A model generated the notes under the pieces. It had not been told where the DNA came from and did no database searches. It saw only the letters and a program-made list of their open reading frames with translations. From NCBI RefSeq assembly GCF_012843265.1, contig NZ_JABAIT010000001.1:1-64000 (forward strand): a DNA stretch of 64,000 nucleotides. The letters run 5' to 3'. Within the stretch, counting starts at the first letter, position 1. Each line of letters starts with the position of its first letter. The position numbers and the translations under genes were made by a program. This document shows positions 60,011 to 64,000 of this stretch, in pieces. Origin of the DNA: Bacillus sp. DNRA2. Its GTDB lineage: Bacteria > Bacillota > Bacilli > Bacillales > Cytobacillaceae.

Positions 60011-60040
60011 GGTGCCAGGCACGCCCCGAAATTTGTCGAA
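60011..60040 (+). repeat. REP-like repeat, copy 18 (tandem with copy 19)
   Basis: GGTGCCAGGCACG plus CCCCGAAATTTGTCGAA. The pair repeats at a 43-bp distance, including the following CTCG. Confidence 0.92.
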
Positions 60041-60053
60041 CTCGTACCCCTCT

Positions 60054-60083
60054 GGTGCCAGGTACGCCCCGAAATTTGTCGAA
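60054..60083 (+). repeat. REP-like repeat, copy 19
   Basis: GGTGCCAGGTACG plus CCCCGAAATTTGTCGAA, followed by CTCG as in copy 18. GGTACG is a tip mismatch, as in copy 9. Confidence 0.92.
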
Positions 60084-60196
60084 CTCGATGTGATGTTTAT
60101 CATAATGAATTGAACTGAACTTTAGTAGAATAAAGTATTATGTAACTGCTTTCAAATGAAATAAAACATGCTATTTATGGGGTGAGTGTTAAAATA

Positions 60197-61066
60197 ATGG
60201 AAGGTCTATTGACAGCAGAGTTTGCACAACATATATGCCAGATTGTTAGTGAGGAAACTGGATATCGTTTAATCTTTGTAGATAAAGAGGGAACCATATT
60301 CGCTGCGTACGATCAAGAGAGAATTGGCGATTATCATCCAATTGGGAAAAAAGTGATGGATGGACTCGTTGATGAAGGAGTAGTATCTACAGAAGAGGCT
60401 TTAATGCTTAAGGAAAAACTCGGAGATAAGGCCCCCCGTGCAGGAATAAATTTGCCGGTTGTTTACAAAGGCCAACGGTTAGCAAATGTAGGTGTTGGTG
60501 GGGATCCAGATGCGATTCGACCAATCCTTGGCTTAACTCGGAGAACCATTTCTTTATATCTTGAAAATAAAGAAATGTTAGATTCACTGACTGGGACAAT
60601 CGAGGGCATAAACAGTAAATTACAGGAAATGTTATCAAAAACCGAAGAAGTGATGGTGGATGCAAAAGAGGTTGAAAAACTGTCATTCGAAACGCAAAAT
60701 ACAACGGAAGCATCAATTGAAAAAGTAAAAAGCATGGAGGAAGTTATTAAAATTCTTAAGCAAGTTGGTCTGCAAAGTAAAATTCTCGGTTTAAACGCTG
60801 GAATTGAAGCGGTGAGGGTTGGCCAAGCTGGACAGGGCTTTGCGGTTGTTGCTAAAGAAATCGGCAAACTCGCAACAGAAAGTGAGACTTCAATTGTCCA
60901 TGTTTCTGGGATTCTGAAAGAAATCCAGGAAATTTTCCAAACCATCCAGAATCAAGTCAAAGCCAATACTACCATCATTGAAAAACAAACAGGCTCCATG
61001 CTCGAAATGGAAAAACTCATCGGCGTCGTCGAACAAGCAATGACCGAGCTCATGATCAATAGGTGA
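60197..61066 (+). CDS. soluble chemoreceptor with diacid-recognition-like domain (YfmS-like)
   Basis: A cytoplasmic protein of 289 residues: a CdaR-type sugar-diacid-recognition-like domain (about 3-125, LLTAEFAQHICQIVSEETGY; GVGGDPDAIRPI) and a short MCP signalling helix pair with tip ILGLNAGIEAVRVGQAGQGF (about 197-216). B. subtilis YfmS is a soluble receptor of similar size. Its stop codon TGA and last codon AGG lie in REP copy 20 (AATAGGTGACAGG), so the repeat supplies the C-terminus. ATG 60197 follows GGGGTGAG by about ten bases. Confidence 0.85.
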   Translation: MEGLLTAEFAQHICQIVSEETGYRLIFVDKEGTIFAAYDQERIGDYHPIGKKVMDGLVDEGVVSTEEALMLKEKLGDKAPRAGINLPVVYKGQRLANVGVGGDPDAIRPILGLTRRTISLYLENKEMLDSLTGTIEGINSKLQEMLSKTEEVMVDAKEVEKLSFETQNTTEASIEKVKSMEEVIKILKQVGLQSKILGLNAGIEAVRVGQAGQGFAVVAKEIGKLATESETSIVHVSGILKEIQEIFQTIQNQVKANTTIIEKQTGSMLEMEKLIGVVEQAMTELMINR

Positions 61067-61090
61067 CAGGCACCACCCGAAATTTGTCGA
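61062..61090 (+). repeat. REP-like repeat, copy 20 (inverted tip; supplies a stop codon)
   Basis: GGTGACAGGCACC plus ACCCGAAATTTGTCGA. It overlaps the last five bases of the soluble chemoreceptor gene. Confidence 0.92.
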
Positions 61091-61100
61091 TTTTTTTAGG

Positions 61101-61136
61101 GAGAGGAGAGAGATAATTTCTCCTCTTTATTTTTTG
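61101..61136 (+). terminator. terminator after the soluble chemoreceptor gene
   Basis: AGAGGAGA and TCTCCTCT around a short loop, then TTATTTTTT. Confidence 0.85.
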
Positions 61137-61341
61137 TTTGTAGCAGGATTTTTTATGGTTTTAGCGAAAGATATTGTTATGGCAGAATAACAGATACATC
61201 CTCGAGAATTTTCTGGCTTTAAAATTCCTGAATTCCTGACTGCTTGAATGCTTGATTCTCCTGAAGCTATACTAATCTGTTCCCTCTTTGTTTTCAATTT
61301 TTCTTTCCAATTATTACTTCTCGTGCACAATTTCAATTTTT

Positions 61342-61370
61342 GCCCAGCCCAGCCCAACCCAGCCCAATCC
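61342..61370 (+). repeat. short GCCCA tandem repeat
   Basis: GCCCA recurs five to six times with small changes in the 330-bp gene-free stretch 61137-61470, which shows no gene and no other clear signal. Confidence 0.6.
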
Positions 61371-61470
61371 AATATGAAAAAGTATATTTAATCGAATAGG
61401 TGGGATATTTGTGTTTATTTTAGTATCTAGTCTTCTCTTTGCTTATTTTATGATGGGGAGGGAATGATAG

Positions 61471-62040
61471 ATGTCGCGAAAGAAAATGATTTGGATCCCA
61501 GATAGTTTTTATAACATATCTAGTCGCGGTAACAATCGTGAGCCGCTCTTTCACAGTCCGGACGATTTTGATACCTTCTTTAATATCCTCGATCATCTTC
61601 ATGAAAATATTCCGTTTGAGCTAGCTTCTTATTGTCTTATGACCAATCATTACCACTTGCAAATGCGCTGTGCTGAGGTACCAATTTCAAAAATGATGTT
61701 CTTTATTAATAAGAGGTATGCGAATTATTTTAATAATAAATATGAATTAAAAGGTCATGTTTTTGAAAAGCGTTATTATGGTGGTTTGATTAGAGATGAA
61801 GAGGGGATGTTGGCGGTTAGTCGTTATATCCACATGAATCCTGTTGAAGCATGTATTGTTGGTCACCCACATCATTACCTCTATAGCAGCTACAAGTTCT
61901 ATGTCAATCCTGATTTGCCTAAACCCCCCTACATGAACATTCACAGTATATTGGACCTTTACACCGGAACAACAGAAGAAAAACTGAATAAGTACCTCAA
62001 TGAGGTGCCTGTCACCACCCGAATTTTGTCGAATGAATGA
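61471..62040 (+). mobile_element. REP-associated tyrosine transposase (RAYT, IS200/IS605 Y1 superfamily)
   Basis: The 189-residue protein has the single-domain Y1-HUH fold of RAYTs: NISSRGNNREPLFHS at the start, CLMTNHYHLQM with the metal-binding pair His60 and His62, the NYFNNKYELKGHVFEKRYYGG block, and RYIHMNPVEA with the likely catalytic Tyr119. There are no terminal IS200-type inverted ends, no second gene and no cargo, which is typical of domesticated RAYTs. Its last ten codons (VPVTTRILSN) are REP copy 21, in frame. The ATG has GGGAGGG upstream. It is the likely enzyme for the repeats in this window. Group assignment within RAYTs cannot be made by eye. Confidence 0.88.
62004..62033 (+). 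repeat. REP-like repeat, copy 21 (inside the RAYT gene end)
   Basis: GGTGCCTGTCACC plus ACCCGAATTTTGTCGAA, the exact consensus of the CCACCC type. It encodes the C-terminus of the transposase. Confidence 0.95.
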
Positions 62041-62164
62041 GGGGGAGTTCTGGATTGAGGGTTAATTGTGTTTTCTTTGACCCTACGAAAGGTATTTTTG
62101 GTATATCTACCATGTTTTTTGTGTATGTATCAAAGATGATATGATTTTTGAGGGGCGTAAAATA

Positions 62165-62944
62165 ATGAGGAATATAAGATTAAAAGCAGCCATGCAGCCT
62201 GAACAGATTGCTGATCGGTTACAATACAATCCGGAGATTTTGGAAATACAGCTGAATGAGACGGATCTTTTTCATCCAGAGTTAGTTGTTGCTTATATTA
62301 GGGAATTTAAGTCGAAAGGGATTCAGGTGTACCTTCATCACCCGACTCGGTTTCAAGGACGCTACATGGATATCATAAGCTCGAGCAAAGAAATGATCGG
62401 GTTTTATGATTGGTCAAGTAAAGAAATTGCGAGGATTTGTAGCCAGGAGGAGGTAAAATGCATTATTCACTGCCACTATTCCCAGTCGGAGAGCAGTCTG
62501 TTCACTGGTCGGGCTGAGCGAAAGGCCTTACGGAACCGTGTGGAAAAAATCTTGAACATTTGTGATCGTTCTTTTCTATGGGAGGATACAATTAGAGGGA
62601 TTTTTTCAGCTGAGAATCCTTATTTATTTTCTGAAATCGTCGAACCATTACATTTGCCACTCAATATCGACATCAGCCATTCGTTCATCGCATTAAGGGG
62701 GAATAATGACCGATTGAAACAGCATCTGGATCTATTTGCGCCTTACGCTCGCTATTTTCATATCGTTGATTCGATGGGGGTAAGTCATGATGGACTGCCG
62801 TTGGGTGAAGGAAAGATTGATTGGGCAATGGTGAAGCCGTATGTAGGAGATATCGATTTCATATTTGAAGTCGACCTTAGGGGCTCCAACTACATAGATT
62901 GTACACCGATGATCAAAAGTGCCGAATACTGGAATGAAATATAA
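62165..62944 (+). CDS. sugar phosphate isomerase/epimerase-like TIM-barrel protein
   Basis: A 259-residue protein of the xylose-isomerase-like (AP endonuclease 2) TIM-barrel family: YLHHPTRFQGRY, KCIIHCHYSQSES, FLWEDTIRG (conserved Glu), INIDISHSF (Asp-x-x-His), and HIVDSMGVSHDGLPLGEGKIDW, the family's metal-site ending. The residues for a divalent metal site are present, but the substrate is unknown. GAGGGGCG precedes ATG 62165. It is a lone gene. Confidence 0.8.
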   Translation: MRNIRLKAAMQPEQIADRLQYNPEILEIQLNETDLFHPELVVAYIREFKSKGIQVYLHHPTRFQGRYMDIISSSKEMIGFYDWSSKEIARICSQEEVKCIIHCHYSQSESSLFTGRAERKALRNRVEKILNICDRSFLWEDTIRGIFSAENPYLFSEIVEPLHLPLNIDISHSFIALRGNNDRLKQHLDLFAPYARYFHIVDSMGVSHDGLPLGEGKIDWAMVKPYVGDIDFIFEVDLRGSNYIDCTPMIKSAEYWNEI

Positions 62945-62969
62945 GGTGCAAATATAAGGTGACATTTAA

Positions 62970-62999
62970 GGTGACAGGCACCACCCGAAATTTGTCGAA
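62970..62999 (+). repeat. REP-like repeat, copy 22 (inverted tip, CCACCC, GAAA type)
   Basis: GGTGACAGGCACC plus ACCCGAAATTTGTCGAA. Two partial units precede it (GGTGCA, GGTGAC) after the stop codon at 62944. Confidence 0.92.
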
Positions 63000-63144
63000 T
63001 TGGATTGGGTTCTGGTGTTGCGTTAATTGTTTTTTTTTCATACTATAATACTTAGGATTTTAAAAAATTATAAATTTTCAAAAAATCAACAAAATGAACG
63101 TAATCAACAAATGACCAGTTGATAAAATAGTTTAGGGGAAGTAA

Positions 63145-63708
63145 ATGAAAAAAGAAGAACTACAACAAATCATTAAAGAAATATTGATTATTACAACGAA
63201 ATACGACGAATTAATGCACCAAGCTCGAGACGTCCGTTACAGATATCGTCCAACCTATTTAAAGAGATCGCTATTATTTTTGATTTGCACCTGGTACCTC
63301 TGGGGTACAGCGGAATATTCCTTTTCTGGAGAATTTGTAGTGCGAGCTCTATATGTAAATCTCTTAATTGGTATCCCAGCCTATCTTATGTATAGGTTTT
63401 TAGCATTTTTTAGAAGACAACATTCTTTGAAACAATCAGAACGGCTCAAAGAAGAAGCTGATAAATTTTTAGAAGAATCTCTTGAAAATGCTAAACTACC
63501 GAGGATTTTCTGCAATACAAGGACATTAAATAAATTTACATACTATATTGAAAGCCATCTCGCCGAAAATCTCAAAGAATGCGCCAACCTTTACCATAAC
63601 GAAAAACAATATGAGAAATTACACTTAGAAATAGAAATCCTAAAATGGAGGATCGACCAACACGAATCTCGTAAGGTGCCTGTCACCGCTCGAAATTTGT
63701 CGAATTAG
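63145..63708 (+). CDS. hypothetical membrane protein with REP-encoded C-terminus
   Basis: The 187-residue protein has a helical N-terminal segment (1-30), two membrane helices (about 42-58 and 70-88) and a long helical, charged C-terminal part (about 95-175), possibly a coiled coil. I do not recognise the family. AGGGGAAG precedes the ATG. The last residues VPVTARNLSN come from REP copy 23 in the same frame as in the RAYT gene. Confidence 0.65.
   Translation: MKKEELQQIIKEILIITTKYDELMHQARDVRYRYRPTYLKRSLLFLICTWYLWGTAEYSFSGEFVVRALYVNLLIGIPAYLMYRFLAFFRRQHSLKQSERLKEEADKFLEESLENAKLPRIFCNTRTLNKFTYYIESHLAENLKECANLYHNEKQYEKLHLEIEILKWRIDQHESRKVPVTARNLSN
63675..63704 (+). repeat. REP-like repeat, copy 23 (GCTC variant)
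   Basis: GGTGCCTGTCACC plus GCTCGAAATTTGTCGAA. It lies in the coding end of the preceding gene; the stop TAG follows two bases after it. Confidence 0.9.
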
Positions 63709-63833
63709 AGGAGGGGCCGGTACGCTGATAGAAGGCATGTCGGCTTCCTGTTTTGGTGAGTTCCCCGTGCCAGTGCCATGTGTATCCTTCACTTCCGCAT
63801 ACTAGCCCCATTACCTGCACCTTCTAACCCCAA

Positions 63834-64000
63834 TCATCCCTGTTCCAAATAATCCTTCAACGGTCGCTCATCTTCTCGCGATATATTTTTGGATACAAGA
63901 CTCCGGAATAGTTTTCTTAAGATGTGCTCCTTTGTATCCCCGTTCACAAAATTGCATTCTACGAAAATGAATTCCTCATCTTGGTTGGGCTTGTTTGCTT
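63834..64000 (-). CDS. 3' end of an unidentified gene (truncated by window edge)
   Basis: The last 54 codons are in the window (e.g. NQDEEFIFVECNFVNGDTKE, ending KDYLEQG). The frame is open to the edge and has ordinary Bacillus-like codon use. The product cannot be named. The 125 bases between it and the preceding gene hold no other signal. Confidence 0.5.
   Translation of the reverse strand, partial: ANKPNQDEEFIFVECNFVNGDTKEHILRKLFRSLVSKNISREDERPLKDYLEQG

Overview
The window is chromosomal DNA of a low-GC, Gram-positive, spore-former-type bacterium of the Bacillaceae (a Bacillus/Neobacillus-like genome). The evidence is strong AGGAGG-type ribosome binding sites with frequent GTG/TTG starts, 7-1-7 Fur boxes, YozG/YoaS-, YitT-, YfmS-, YuxK- and DUF3231-like genes, and an LPNTA cell-wall sorting signal. 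No rRNA, tRNA, CRISPR array or complete prophage was seen.

Layout. 0-5 kb: a Fur-controlled siderophore-binding lipoprotein, a DUF4153 membrane protein and a DUF2975 protein. 5-18 kb: mixed housekeeping and accessory genes (GNAT enzyme, two tandem DUF3231 proteins, two CBO0543-like membrane proteins, a GGDEF enzyme, a second UppS, a YozG/YoaS-type regulator pair, an enoate-reductase-type flavoenzyme behind an FNR/CRP-type box, FhuF, a C39-like protease, DUF2062). 18.3-24.7 kb: one minus-strand operon joining two cell-surface Ig-like (Big_5) proteins, one with LPNTA, to a complete BtuFCD-type importer, a TiaS-like protein, a Cys-rich small protein and an overlapping 48-codon gene. 25-28 kb: a Pro-rich membrane-anchored protein, an Fnr-type regulator with an FNR box at -41.5 of its own promoter, and a decayed chlorite-dismutase-family gene. 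28.2-33 kb: a Fur-box-headed operon with a TctA-type permease and the lower mevalonate pathway (mvk-mvaD-pmk). 33-37.6 kb: quinol-type NO reductase, flavodoxin and a primosome-like gene pair. 39-51 kb: a phospho-signalling locus (FHA protein, PP2C, Ser/Thr kinase, a membrane protein carrying a 9-residue TxVL repeat, a 2002-residue surface protein and a zinc-ribbon protein) with an array of twelve hairpins at exactly 52-bp spacing inside it. 51-61 kb: chemotaxis and c-di-GMP genes (two chemoreceptors, two HD-GYP proteins, one PAS-GGDEF-EAL-PilZ protein), DCC-family and YitT proteins. 61-64 kb: a REP-associated tyrosine transposase (RAYT), a TIM-barrel protein and a membrane protein.

The most pervasive feature is a dispersed ~30-bp REP-like repeat. 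There are 23 copies of the main type and 3 of a variant type, mostly abutting gene ends. All but one lie on the plus strand. Their hairpin tip occurs in three interchangeable forms. The RAYT gene at 61471 itself ends inside a copy, so transposase and repeat probably form one system.

Functional links that can be argued from sequence: iron supply (Fur boxes at the lipoprotein, FhuF, pseudogene and mevalonate/TctA operon), oxygen/NO response (Fnr regulator, FNR-like boxes, NO reductase), and surface sensing linked to Ser/Thr phosphorylation and c-di-GMP.
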